Shown one piece after another: positions 1 to 11,651 of a stretch of DNA of 64,000 nt. The position numbers and the translations under genes are program-made. Position 1 is the first letter of the stretch; each line of letters starts with the position of its first letter. The notes beneath the pieces were generated by a model. That model was not told the origin of the DNA, ran no database searches, and was given only the letters and a program-made list of their open reading frames with translations. This stretch comes from Cololabis saira. Lineage: Eukaryota > Chordata > Actinopteri > Beloniformes > Belonidae. Location: positions 13,356,170-13,420,169 of the forward strand of contig NC_084597.1 in the NCBI RefSeq assembly GCF_033807715.1, read 5' to 3'.

Positions 1-2412
1 TGGCTGATGAATGACTCAGTGCCTTGCCTAGACGTCATAGCAACCAAAAACTTGCTTTTCGACTGTAAAACATGTAAGGTTTTGAGTCACAATACATTTG
101 GTGTTAATTTACACCATGGAATTGTTCCCTGGCAATCAAAGTCAAATCTAGAGAAACCAAACTAACTCGTTAAACTCAGGAGCCCCAGGTACAGGGGGCA
201 CATGTCATTTAAGATCCTCAACCTGAGATTATCCCAGGCGTAAAGGACTAATTCTTTACATCAACGAGGAAAATAATTAGGAGGGCTTGCCAGGCCAGGT
301 TTTAGAAACACTGCAGCCACAATCAGAGATCTTTGGGAGTATGTCAGTGATAATCACTTAATTGACAAGTTGACAAGAGTCAAATGTGTCATCCCACTTT
401 AGTGATAGTATAGACAGAGTACCGACAGACAGACAAGATCGTGTTAACTTTGTATGTGAAATAGGTTTCCATGAAGGACTATTTGGAAAGGCATTGTCCT
501 GTGGTCGCTGCTATCTTTTTAAAGGTCTGTGGAGTCCACTAAAGATGTTGGACAAAGTTCTGTTTATAGACATAGAAACATAGACCATGAAATCTCCTCC
601 TTTTAACACATACAAAGTCAAAATGACTTTGATTTTGCTTAAGGGACCCACACCACTGTAATCTTAGCATCTCCCATCAGTGATATTAGAGTCTTGTCAG
701 GGGTTGAAAATACTTATTTTGACTTCTATCCATGAGCCAAAGCTATTGTTATTGCAAACTAAATCATATTCAGTTCCAATTCAAAACTGCTTCAATTCAT
801 GTCACTTTGGCCCTGAACAAAAGTTTACCTTGGTTTATTTTAACTCCAAAATGTTTCTTTAACCTCATCAGATTTCCAAGATTTATTTTTTTCCACATAG
901 GTTTACAACTTTATTCTCAAATGTAGTTTTTCCTTTTACTACTATTCCCCTTCCCTTTGTAATTTCTCCTCCAAGTCACTGTTTCCACCTGGTATTAAAA
1001 TCCATCCTTACTAACATCTGGACAGATGTTTTCTGGAGACTCACAAAGCTGCACTCAGCTTCACATATGTAGTCGTCTTAGTAAACCCAATAAACACACA
1101 TTGATGTGAAAGACTGGTGGACTTTCCCTCAACGAGTTGACAAATTTGAAGACACATTTTCAACTCTCCCCCGAAGTGGAGGCACACAAGCTGAAAAAGC
1201 ATCCAGCCACCAGCATTCCTCCACCAGCAAATCTGGCATCGCAGATGAAAATCACACAATAATTGCTTCCAGCAGTCCAGTAGTCCAAGTTTTCTGCTTT
1301 CACCTGCAACTCTGCAGCTACCTGCTGTCAGTGACAATATACGCCAGCTGGCATTCCGCTGACTTTGTTAGATAAGGCTTAGTCATGACCATAGCTGTCC
1401 AAAACACAGTTGGAAATAATAATGTGATGTGACGTGTTGATACTAAAACGGATTATCTCCGGGAGATTAGGATAGATTGTGGCAGCTTTACACTGTAACT
1501 TTACATTAACAGAATCTGGATGTGAAATAAGATTGAAATGAAATAGAGACATTTTTTTAATCAACATATAATTAGTTGCTTTCTCTAAAAGATCTACACT
1601 GAGACGACTTGTTGCCTGGTGAATATGCAGAAAATGTTTACGGCATTTTAAACCCAGCATACAATCAGTCTATTGAGAGAATAATTGAATTGAATGTTAG
1701 AAATACTTAGCAATGCCTCCTTTAGCGAGACTGTATGTAGCCGGGGAGAGGAAATGAGGGCAGATCAATGTCTACATAACCCTCCATCATGACATACTTC
1801 CATAGGTGAGCATGTGGAAACATTCCAACCTATGTGTGTCTGGAAGAGCTTGTTTCTAATGTGCAGCGAGGATCCTTATGAAGATGCCACCACAGATATG
1901 TGTATGTTCATGGATCTTTACAGCACAGTGAAACATACACAGACCTCTCAGCAGCAGCTCTTAACTTCAGTGTCTTCTACATCTGCGCTGTACAGGAGAG
2001 AATCTCTCTCCCCATTCAGTCGTTTTTCACGCCCAGCTCTGATTGATCATCTGGTAAACCGCTTCTGCCTGAGAGACAGACTGCCAGGAAGCTTTTCAAT
2101 GTGACTCGAGGTGAACAGCGTGCAGAGATGGAAAGAGCTCTTTTACTGTACCGCGTAGATCAGGCTAATTAGGAGGGATGTGTAATTTTGAAAGCAAGTG
2201 CTTTGCACTGAAGCTGGCCAAATCTCACCCCCGCATGGGCCCTGAATACAGCTGCTGCTTCTATTTGGAAAGTGAGACCTGGCAGCCGGGCTGAAGTCAT
2301 CTTCAGTCCACAAGTCTCATTGTCGTAACATAACAACATGCTGAACAAATGAGAAGAACAAAAAAGGCCCTCGCATAAGATGATTCATTTTAGCATTTTG
2401 ATTGCCCCAAGC
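1..2412. other. Unrecognised sequence, no gene seen
   Basis: AT-rich sequence with only short open frames (under 100 codons) on both strands. None shows a domain, a signal peptide or a convincing exon with splice sites. No terminal inverted repeats or tandem arrays were noticed. It may be intron or intergenic DNA. Confidence 0.5.
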
Positions 2413-3034
2413 TAGGGCTGGGCAATATATCGAGATTTTAATATATATCGATATATTTTCAAACGCCATATGGTGAGACAATATTGTTTATATCGATTAT
2501 TTAAAAAAAGAATAAAAATGTTTTGTTTTTTTTAATGATTTTGATATAGCTTATTTTGGGACAAATTGACTTGAATGTTTTATTTGAGATTTGCACAAAT
2601 ATTTTGTCATTTGCACAAATGTCAACCTCAGTGGAAAAGCCTGTTACTGTCTGCATTGTATTAATTGCACAGGGTATTTTAATTTAATTGTTATACAGGA
2701 AAGGGATATTTGTTTTATTTTATTCAAGAAGCATTTTTATTCTATATATGCAGGCAGTTTATTTTTATTTCATTTGTTTTATACATGTTGATATTGTGCA
2801 GACCTCTGTTAATAAAGGTACCTGTGTGACATTTGGCACCAAGCATTGTATTAAAACTGACTGTTTTTTTAAGGGTTTGCCTCAGAAAAAAATGAAGCTA
2901 ACAGAGATGCTATGCTATAATGCTTTGGGGGAAACCCCAATTATGGCACAGAAAAAATATCGATACATATCGAGTATCGCCATTCAGCTAGAAAATATCG
3001 AGATATGACTTTTGGTCCATATCGCCCAGCCCTA
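2413..3034. mobile_element. hAT-like non-autonomous transposon (MITE), 622 bp
   Basis: The ends are inverted: the left begins TAGGGCTGGGCAATAT and the right, read in reverse complement, begins TAGGGCTGGGCGATAT. The flanks are an 8-bp duplication with one mismatch, CCCCAAGC at 2405-2412 and CCCCAAAC at 3035-3042. An 8-bp duplication is the hAT signature. The interior is AT-rich, holds several ATATCGA-type motifs near both ends and has no transposase reading frame, so it would need a transposase supplied elsewhere. Confidence 0.85.
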
Positions 3035-5143
3035 CCCCAAACATGATTCTGTTTGGGATCCCTGATTTTGTAAACCTACACTACAATGGAGAAGTCCAAC
3101 CCCTCTGAAGAAACAACTCATAACTCTTTCACCTTTAAATTAAGTTTCATTGACTTGTACGAGGGTGAGTGGGGCCACTGACACTGAGGTGGCCTGGATC
3201 TGCCCTGTCTCATGTTGTGGTCCAGCCTGGATCAACCTTGTGAGAAGACATATTGTGTACCGCAAAAACAACACACACCAACAACAACAACAGCCAGAAG
3301 CTAGCCGGCTCACTACTCGCAGTACGTATACCCTACTGTTCGGAAGAAGTGCAGTAGAAACTGAAAAGAACCACGTCGGAGGACATTAGAAAAAGAAAAT
3401 CTATTGTTTGACTTTTGCAGAGTGACCAAGCAAGAGAGGGTAAAACTTGGACTGGGTTTTATTTTGTTAGTGAGCGCAATGAAAAGAAAGAAGACGCAAG
3501 ACCGACACTGAACTCTCCATCTTCTTGCTGGACTAGTAATTAAAGTCTCATCAGTGGTTGGCTTGCTGTGTGTTGTCGCTTGTTTTGATGTGCCAATAAA
3601 GCTGTTCACTCTGTAGTTTTGTCTGCTTATTTTGTCAATTGTTAGGAATCTCGGAAATACGCTATATCGCACTCAGACTAAAGTTAGATAGCAACATCCT
3701 TCACTGACACTCGCTTTGTAGGTCTCTCATACCAGGCAATGTTCACGTTTTGTCAAGTTTACATTTTGTAAAAGTACATTTAGTTGACTAGCTGTTTGAC
3801 AGCAATGTGGTTGTAAAAGTGTCTCTGTACCTAAACTTGTTAGCCAGATTTGTGAATCTAAAGTTCTCAATTAATGAAGTATAAACCAACAGATTTTTCT
3901 GGATTGGTGGTTTAACATGAAAGAAAAATTAAAAATGTATGATATACATTTTCGAGAAAACCCTTTTGGATCACAGCCCAAATAGTGCGTATCTGAGGTG
4001 AAGTGTGGCAGCCCCCTAGTGGCTACAGAGGTCCTATGCATCTAAACAGTATGCACAGGGTGTAAATCCATGCAGAAATCTTGCATTTTAAGCAGATGGA
4101 GGAAGATCATGAGTGATCTAGCACACCTGTGTAGATAGAAATTGCAGGACTTGGAGACAACGTGACCTGAAAGGTAATCTGCTCACAAAGGTGTCAGTCA
4201 AAACAAAACCTGATATAAAGTCAAAAAAATGAGGAGCTTTAAATATACTCCATACTGAGGACACATTTACTATTGAGAGTAGCAAGAAAGGGTTTATTTA
4301 AAGATAAATCACTAGAAAAGAGGAGGCAGGGACTTCAGTTAAAGTGAGAGTTTACTATGAAAGCTGCAGGATCGCAGAGACACCACCATCTGATAGATGA
4401 TTGCGACCACAGAGGAGCTGCAGCTTGTGGAGCAGTCTGTGTCATCCTGCTGGAGATTTCCCAGGAGGTTACATATCTCACAAATACAGCCACACCAGCT
4501 GCACGTTATGCGGTCTGTTTTTCACCACGACCCCTTGTCTTCACGTGTATGTCCCCCCAGCATGTGCCTGGACTCCCAGCATGTGCCTGCCCGGTATGGG
4601 ACCCACATCAAAATGAGCTCATCCCCCAAATCACAATGCTTTGCGTTGCATGGCCGCAGCAGGCATTTAACACGTGCACATTGTCCATTGCATGACCGGA
4701 TGAACGAGAAAGTGACCTGATTTCGTCTGTGAAACAACCTGCCATGGGGCTGCTCCGTCAGTGTTGCAGAGTCAGGTGCAGGCGGGATTTACCCGTGCGT
4801 AACGCATGCCTAACGTAACGCACGGTCCGGTAAGAAATGGGAACGCTTGGTAGATATTCATAACACGCATCAATATTTCATTTTAGCCCCAAAAGAAATA
4901 CATATGAGGCAGCATGCCTATACTCCTATTGGGCACATTAAATGATTTGGGACATCCCTCTTCTGACCGTCTGCGCGCACAGAGTAAATCACCAGCCTGC
5001 AAGGCGAAAGTCAAATCCAAACTCCTCATTATACTCTAGTGAAAAGCGCCACTTTGGGGATGGAGAATGCTGCTCCAGAGGCTCTATAGTCTAGCCATTT
5101 TTTTTAGCCCCCTTCTTGTCCCAGACAGATATTAAAACAGAGA
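3035..5143. other. Unrecognised sequence
   Basis: No gene or element with defined ends was recognised. A near-palindrome at about 4793-4825 (CGTGCGTAACG then CGTAACGCACG) and an AACAACAAC run near 3280 are the only local structures. If the exon candidate at 5150-5247 is real, this stretch would be the start of its first intron on the minus strand. Confidence 0.4.
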
Positions 5144-5149
5144 ACCTAC

Positions 5150-5247
5150 CTGGTAATCTCGAAGCTGCAGCCCTTCCGGAGGAGCTGGGCTCTTTTCCGC
5201 ATGATGCCTTTGTCTCTCCCGAGGTACACATTTTTATCTGAATTCAT
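5150..5247 (-). CDS. Candidate first coding exon of an unidentified host gene
   Basis: I do not recognise this product. On the minus strand an ATG at 5247-5245 opens 32 codons plus two bases. The reading then meets AG|GTAGGT, a strong splice donor with GT at 5149-5148, and the frame closes soon after if it is read through. The peptide starts MNSDKNVYLGRDKGIM and continues RKRAQLLRKGCSFEIT, a basic cytoplasmic-looking N-terminus with no signal peptide or membrane segment. A second in-frame ATG lies 15 codons downstream. The sequence upstream on the same strand (5250-5700) is more GC-rich than its surroundings, as a 5' UTR or promoter would be. No repeat family overlaps it. What argues against it: the exon is short, the base before the -3 Kozak position is not optimal, and no second exon was found in the window. 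Confidence 0.4.
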
Positions 5248-5249
5248 GG

Positions 5250-5869
5250 GTGCTGGGCGAGCAAGGTATAGACTCTGGGAAACAGCAGCGCTTTGGTTAA
5301 GGAGGGGGAGACTGGGAGAGGCGGAACAGAGGAGAAGAAAAACAGGCGAGAGGGAAAATGAGAGACGGAAAGAAAAAGAAGGGATCCTCCGACGCACGGC
5401 TCAGAGTGAGCTTGATGACTTTCCCCCCCTCAGGTTAAACAGAAGACGCGTGCTGCTGAAGCAAGTAGAGGTTTGATGCATGGTGGTACTTCCATAAAGG
5501 CTCAGAAGAGCAGGATGTGGGGGGGCTGCTGCAGTTGTCACCCTGAGAGGACTGCGCTGCTCCACAAATCCCCAACTGCGAGGAGCTCACACACACGGCG
5601 CCCCTTCAGCTCCTTCAGCCCGACACTGAGTGGCTGCTGGGCAGTGACTTCACGAGACCGATCATGGAGGAGGAGACAGACACAGATGTCAAATTACATT
5701 ATTCCAAGTGTGTGCATGTCTGTTTGGGGAGTAGGTTTGGTCTCAACATTGGTAGGGACGATACAACAGCATAACCTGCATGTACTTTTTGCTGGGGACG
5801 GGACATTAATAAGACCAAACAGATTGGGTGAACGGGGGTCAGGGCTACATATTTGTCACGAATATGAAC
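5250..5869. other. GC-richer stretch, possible promoter/5' UTR of the minus-strand exon
   Basis: About 5280-5660 contains purine-rich runs (GAGAGGCGGAACAGAGG type) and higher GC than the neighbouring kilobases. It lies immediately upstream, on the minus strand, of the exon candidate at 5150-5247. No TATA box or defined element was identified. Open frames on either strand are short and featureless. Confidence 0.25.
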
Positions 5870-6643
5870 TAGGGCTGTTCGATTTTGCCCAAAAATAAAA
5901 TCTCGATTTTTTTCTCTCAAAATCCGATTGTCGATTATGATTACGATTATTTTGTGAATTGACAAAAGGCAAAGAAATGATTTCAAATATGCTGTTTTTT
6001 TATTGAAAATCTGCCCCATTGCGCTTTAAGTGCAAACTTTGTTCTTATTAAACAAAAAATTAATGAATAAAGTGCAAAACTCTGTAAAATAAGTTGAAAA
6101 AAAGTTTTAAAAAATATAATAAAATATAAAGTTTTATCTCTGAAAAAAAAAAATCAGCAAATCAGCACTTGCAAACATACAGTAAGTTATATTTCCAATT
6201 AAATAAAACAAGACATTTTCTAATTAAACTAAACTGGGTCTTTGCATGCTAAATAATAATGCAACCCATGAAGGAGGTAAAGGTGTGTAATGTCAGTCTT
6301 TACATTTGCTATTCACATTTGCAAGTTTTTTGCAAGGAACACGAGCCGGTCTACGGCATCTGGCTTGAGGGATGCCCGGTGGCATGTTACAACGCCCCCT
6401 CCTACACTAAAGAGCCTCTCCCATGGGGCACTTGTCACAGGTATTGAGAAGTATTTCCATCAATCATTAATATGGTATCAATCATTAATATGTGTGCAGA
6501 CAAGGTAAAAAAAAATAAAAAAAATAAATAAATAAAAAATTTAAAAAAAAGTGAAAAATCGATTTTACGATTTTCACGTTTTAACAACGTTCTAATTACA
6601 TAATCGCGATTACGATTTAAAATCGATTAATCGAACAGCCCTA
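5870..6643. mobile_element. hAT-like non-autonomous transposon, 774 bp
   Basis: Left end TAGGGCTGTTCGATTTTG; the right end in reverse complement is TAGGGCTGTTCGATTAATCG. It is flanked by a perfect 8-bp duplication, ATATGAAC at 5862-5869 and 6644-6651. The subterminal parts are rich in ATCGATTTT and AATCG motifs on opposite strands. There is no transposase frame. Its TAGGGCTG tip is shared with the element at 2413-3034, which suggests related transposases, but the interiors are different. Confidence 0.92.
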
Positions 6644-7784
6644 ATATGAACCTAATTAATTGATAGGCTAAATGATCAATGCAAAATAAATCTGTATCGA
6701 CTTATACTAACTTTCATGTGTATTGGTTCACCTGATACACGGTCCGATTCAAACCTTTGTTTTCAAGAACTACTAAAGAAACATTTTGAAAACTTCCAGA
6801 ATATTCCAGGATGCAATTTAAATTGCAATATTTGAACATAACTTAAATTATATTAACATACACAATAAATACAAACTTATTAATAATCTCTTAACTACTA
6901 CTTAACATATATATGGAACTACATGTTAGCCTACATTGTCCTTCACCACAAGAGTAATACATTGCTTTAAAATAATTAACTGTAGGGTTAATTTTATCCT
7001 TACAACATTTGGGAAGACAATCTAAATAACCTATATATCTGAACTCATTATATAATGCAAATAAGGTTGCTTAAAAGTTGGTGGGGACAATTTGAGCCTC
7101 CTGAAAAGTTGGTAGTGTTATGTCCCTACCGTCCCTATGCAAACCTACGCCCTTGGTTACACTACTCACTTTCTGCATGCATGCGAAGTGAAAATTTAAA
7201 TCCCTTCATTTACATGGCGTTCTTGTGTTGAAGGAGTCAGATATTAAAAAAGTGGGGCTATTCTTAACTTCAAAGGGGAGAATGGGTTGCTGTCTGAAAG
7301 ATAAGTCTGCCACAGTTTGGAGGAATGTCTGAAGAGGAGCCATCGAAAAATAACAATACGATCTTCATTGCAGACAGCAAAAAAATAGGCAACATATGGA
7401 CACTATGAGTGCAAGACACATTTCCAGAGTTATGTGGTAAAATAACTTTCAAGTGCAAAATGATGAAAATTCCAGCTGGACATGTGAAAAACATCAGGGA
7501 GTACAGCCAACTTGGGACGCTAATGACACTCGGAGAGCTCACCAGCTGTAAAAAGAAATATATGCAGCACAAGCAGACCCTTTATACGGAGAGTTACAGA
7601 TAGATGTTGAAAACACTTGTCCCCTCTCACTTTTGTCTTCTTTTAATATAATTTTTCACTTTTTAATCTCAATATCTTGTCTGTAAACCACAACTATGAC
7701 AAAATGCAGTTCCAGACAAACTGACAGTTATGCAGTATAAACACATTAAAAATGTCCAAAAGGATATTGGTGTTAATGTAATGA
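6644..7784. other. Unrecognised sequence
   Basis: AT-rich DNA with short open frames only. No terminal repeats, SINE heads or protein motifs were recognised. Confidence 0.45.
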
Positions 7785-7818
7785 TGTAACATTAAACAAT
7801 TTACAATATGTCAAACAT

Positions 7819-7885
<67 letters not shown>

Positions 7886-7908
7886 ACATATTGTAAATTG
7901 TTTAATGT

Positions 7909-7912
<4 letters not shown>
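7785..7912. repeat. 29-bp perfect inverted repeat framing an (AT)n array
   Basis: The 29 bases at 7785-7813 are the exact reverse complement of 7884-7912 (key ends TGTAACATTAAAC and GTTTAATGTTACA). The 70 bases between them are almost entirely alternating AT. The whole unit can form one long hairpin or cruciform. The arms are unique sequence rather than microsatellite, so simple expansion does not explain them. Confidence 0.9.
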
Positions 7913-7955
<43 letters not shown>

Positions 7956-7982
7956 ATCTATATTTTATATATATATGTATAA

Positions 7983-8016
<34 letters not shown>

Positions 8017-8038
8017 CTATCTATCTATCTATCTATCT
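7913..8038. repeat. Compound microsatellite (AT)n, (CA)n, (TATC)n
   Basis: A second AT run at about 7913-7951 is followed by a short interruption, a CA run at about 7984-8010 and a TATC run at about 8018-8038. Long dinucleotide arrays of this kind are typical of fish genomes. Open frames through it are translated repeat only. Confidence 0.9.
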
Positions 8039-8084
8039 CCTCTCTAGTCCATGTCTTGTTCCGGTAGTCCACATCCTGCGCAAC

Positions 8085-8367
8085 TTCCAGATCCAGTCTG
8101 ATAAACTGGCGATGGCTAATCATCCGGAGATTGTGATGATTGATAGACTCCAGAAGTAAGCAGTAATGATGAGATGTAGTGATTCCAAGCGACTACAATA
8201 TCAAGAAGGAACCTAAGAAACCGAAGAAATACCAAGGCTGGACGGAAGAGATGGAGAAGATGTGGAGGGTGAAGACAGCAGTGGTGCCAGTGGTAGTCGG
8301 AGCACTCAGACCTGTAACCTCCAAGCCGGTAGAGGGAGTAGGCACATCCCTGCTACAGTTCAACTAA
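8085..8367 (+). pseudogene. LINE pol C-terminal fragment (R2/R4-like)
   Basis: Two overlapping frames read like the C-terminal end of a fish non-LTR retrotransposon pol. The first, to about 8158, reads SDKLAMANHPEIVMIDRLQK and then a stop. A frameshift follows, and 8179-8367 reads IPSDYNIKKEPKKPKKYQGW, then TEEMEKMWRVKTAVVPVVVG and a stop. From memory of the family, this 'IPSD.NI.KKE..K...YQG...E.E..W.VK..VVPVV.GAL' block sits at the C-terminus of R2/R4-type elements with a restriction-like endonuclease, but the clade is an inference. No reverse transcriptase domain is present, so it is a short, broken 3' remnant. Confidence 0.6.
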
Positions 8368-8471
8368 CAAAGGCTGGCTTTTAGTTTAGTGAAAACGTAC
8401 CACCCTGAATTAAAAAAATTACCTGGTGGTCACGTGAGGGAGGAGATGCTGGATTAGAACAAACCTGCATA

Positions 8472-8565
8472 AGGGGCTGTGGCAGGGTGGAGAGGTTGAT
8501 GGGACACGCGCACCTGTGTCCCATCCGCCTGAGTGGCTGCAGCTCTCCACCCTGCCACAGGGGCG
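8472..8565. repeat. Nested hairpin, 18-bp perfect outer arms
   Basis: CTGTGGCAGGGTGGAGAG at 8477-8494 pairs exactly with 8543-8560. Inside it GATGGGACAC (8498-8507) pairs exactly with GTGTCCCATC (8516-8525). The result is a long near-continuous foldback of about 84 nt, which fits a degenerate small MITE or a snap-back duplication. No TSD was identified. Confidence 0.75.
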
Positions 8566-8639
8566 CTTTCATCAGTCGATGCAGCAGATGATAACAAGTT
8601 ACTAATGGTCTAAGAGTGTTTCCCATTTGTACTCAGAAG

Positions 8640-10260
8640 TCAGAATTTATGAGTTTCTAGTCTGAAGTTTAACTGGAAGGTCCTGAGGTTGGAATCCCAA
8701 GTTGGAAAGTCGGAGGAACCTCACCTATCTTGACTTCATAATCCAACATGCTAGCATTAACAAAGTAAACACTGAGATACTTTTCACTTTTTGTTACAAT
8801 GATGTCTTATTTTATTCACTTACAGTCCAACGCACACATTTATCTACTTGCTTTTTATCAGTCAATTAGTTGCTACACCATTTAAATGTGATAAATAACC
8901 CCTACAGTGTTGTTATTAATTAATACTGCTAACAATAGCTAGCTGTGGCAGGGTCAGGTGTGACGTCATTCCCAGCTCTGACCAATTTACTTTTCATCAT
9001 CTGTGAACTTGTAGCATGATAAGCTACTTTTGAAAGTAATGCAGCCCAACATAACTTTGAGAAAACATGTAAATACTGTGATACTTGCTGTTGTTAAAGG
9101 GTCACTGGTAACTTATTTGAACATGATGACAGAGATTCAGTAGATGTTTAAGTTCAATCAGTAATGTTTCTCCACAACAAAGTCAGATGCACGGAGACAG
9201 CTTGTTTAAGGAAAATACACAGGTTCCCAACAAGATATCACAATTCAAATTGTGCTCAGAGCCAACGAAGAGACCTTCAAGGATTTAAGCAGTGTTCACT
9301 CTGCTATAGCAACACTCAGCTGCAGGTGCTCCCAGCTGTGTTGAGCTATGGATTAGTTGATCAGCTCAGGAAAAAAAAAAGCTCTAAAAATATAACAGTG
9401 TGGGCTGTGTGTGCATCCTGCTTCATTGGGGAGGGACTTCAAGTCGGTGATTCACAGGAAATAGAGAGACAGGCCTGGAAGACTGACATTTACCATTAAA
9501 TCTACAACATCTGTCTTAAAACAACAGCTGTCTGATGATCAATTGATCTTGTTTTGATTTGGCTTATAAAACCAAAGCTCTATGTGTACATTTTTCTCTT
9601 AAATGAAATAATCTGTTCTGTTAACACTTCTCGATTGATGCCCAGAGACTAAATCACTTATTTTGTTATCAGAAACATAGGAGCGTATGGCATATTATGT
9701 TTCTGTGTGCTCTCCTCTTTGCTCTTTCTCCTTTGCTCTCCTCATCCCGTTAAGTTTTTCAATCCAGTATATTTTCCATCCTGTTCCCAATTCTAGACAC
9801 GAAACATCAAATTAATTTAGTTTTCTTTTTCATTACTTCACTGGTGGCTGTCACTGTAAAATTATATTTTCTTTCAACCTAATCAGTTATGGTGGAAAAA
9901 TAAAAAGGCTTTTACCGTTTATGCAAATGACTAAGTGTGAGAGTTTCTGTATCCATTCACATCTGAAAGTGGGAGTCAAACCAAGTCTCCTCCATCACTG
10001 AAGCCTCATTCACATAGCCTCTGTGGTATCTTTATTCTGCCACTCAGAAGCAGAAAGGCAAGCGAGGCAGGATTCAGCCACCCACAAACAATATTTCCAG
10101 GACACCACAATGCGATGGGTTTATCCAACACAGTTTATTCAGAGTTTATAACCAGACACAAGAGAGCGGATAGCAGCCCGGTGTTCCACCCCCGGTCTCC
10201 GGATGCCGCCATTTTTACAAAGGTGGAGGTGATCAGAGTGGATGCAGCTGGTCTATGTTT
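8640..10260. other. Unrecognised sequence
   Basis: No gene, terminal repeats or protein motif seen. An open frame at 9164-9499 (111 codons) has no recognisable domain and no splice context. Confidence 0.4.
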
Positions 10261-10261
10261 A

Positions 10262-10340
10262 TGTTTATTTGTAAGGATCCCCATTAGCTGTGGCCTTAAA
10301 CACAGCTAGTCTTACTGGGGTCCACATTAAAAAGCAATAC
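10262..10340. repeat. Dispersed repeat fragment, probably LINE 3' region
   Basis: The block AAGGATCCCCATTAGCTG, then CTAGTCTTACTGGGGTCCAC, is a motif pair I associate with repeated 3' ends of fish retroelements. The assignment rests on memory alone; boundaries and family are uncertain. Confidence 0.35.
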
Positions 10341-11031
10341 ATTTAAAACATACAGTTAAAAACAAGACATAAAGAAAGAAAATGAAATAACACGACAAAC
10401 CTACTTTAAACTTTACCGTACATGTAAACGATTATCTTAAAGCAAAAAAACATACATGAAACATTCCCATATACAGTAAAACATCATCTAGGCCATGAAA
10501 ATCAGCTCAAAAATACACCATACTCTGTCCAGTATGTATGTGTATATATAAGTGTATATATAAATGTATAAGTATGTGTGCATGTATGGTATCCTATACA
10601 TATGGTATTCCAAGGTGTTTCTTAATTTTCTTTTTAAGAAACTACTCTGCTGCCGCACCAGAACCGCTACGCCATGGCAACCCATCACCACAGCAAGTCT
10701 GTAGCTCTGCCACTGTTTCCTTTAGGCCCCGTTTACACAGAGCAAAAACGGAGGTGTTTTCATGCGTTTTGGCCGTTCGTTTACACGAAGACGGAGGTCA
10801 AAGTCACCAAAAACGATCATTTCTGAAAACGCCGGCCAAAGTGGAGATTTTCAAATACTCCGTTTTCACGTTCGCGTCTAAACAGAGGAAAACGGAGGAA
10901 AACAGAGATTTAGGCTCAGAACGTCACAGAAACGTCACCAGCATCATTTGTGCGACCTATGTTTACAATTTGTTTGGCCACCGTCAATATTTTCTTGTAT
11001 TTTATATTCTAAAGTCACACTTAAAAAGTAA

Positions 11032-11372
11032 GACCCCGTCCACACGTAGCTGGGTATTTTTAAAACCGAATATTTCCCCCCTTCCGTTTATAAAATAATT
11101 TGTATCCACATTACATCGTTTTTTTTTAAAAACCCTTCCACACATAACCGAAGATCTGCTTTTTCGACCACATTCATAAGCATTCTAAACCTGTAGATCA
11201 TCTGCGCCTCCCGGGGAAGCTGCAGCTCCGCGGCGCGCAGCTTCCCCGGGAGGCGCGTCTCCTTCTCTGTAAGCCGCAGTTAACGAGCCCGAGTCCCCCC
11301 GTGTCCCGGCCACGGAGCTGCTGCGTTAATATCTTCGGTTTAGCAGATATCCGGCTACGTGTGGACGGGGTC
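11032..11372. mobile_element. TWA-target MITE nested in the outer element, 341 bp
   Basis: Left end GACCCCGTCCACACGTAGC; the right end in reverse complement is GACCCCGTCCACACGTAGCC. TAA lies on both sides (11029-11031 and 11373-11375). Its interior holds a 20-bp perfect palindrome pair at 11204-11223 and 11237-11256 in GC-rich sequence. Because it interrupts the element at 10725-11648, it is the younger of the two. Confidence 0.8.
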
Positions 11373-11437
11373 TAACTCCACTTCTCTGTCACTCCAAACG
11401 AAAGACTCTCGTTCAGTCTTGGAAGTAACTGGCAGTC

Positions 11438-11516
11438 AAGGCTGATTTAATGGTTCCGCGTTACACCAACGCAGAGCCTACGGCGTAGGGTACGCGGCGA
11501 CGCGCTCCGTACTGCC
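11438..11516 (+). mobile_element. Half copy of the palindromic TAA MITE
   Basis: Starts AAGGCTGATTTAATGGTTCC and continues through the CGACGCAGAGCC-type block found in the intact copies at 13369-13532, 22314-22444 and 26580-26710. It stops in the middle near CGCTCCGTACT, so only one arm of the hairpin remains. Confidence 0.75.
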
Positions 11517-11651
11517 CCCTGCAGGTTTGGCTGCTCATAGCACCTTAACAGCGTTTTCATGCCGCTTCGTGTAAACGAGGATTTTTTTGAAAACGTAGAG
11601 GGGGAAATATCCATTTTTGTAAATACCCGGCTACGTGTAAACGTGGCCTTA

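Larger units (their letters stand above)
10725..11648. mobile_element. TWA-target (PIF/Harbinger-like) non-autonomous element, outer
   Basis: The left end GGCCCCGTTTACAC matches the right end GGCCACGTTTACAC (reverse complement) with one mismatch. TTA flanks both sides (10722-10724 and 11649-11651), the three-base TWA duplication typical of PIF/Harbinger elements. Subterminal AAAACG repeats appear in both halves. It has no transposase frame. It is interrupted by the inner element 11032-11372 and carries a partial palindromic MITE at 11438-11516. Confidence 0.75.

Noticed and set aside
7801..8047. Open frames on both strands reading YIYIYIY and HTHTHT
   Set aside because: They are translations of AT and CA microsatellites.
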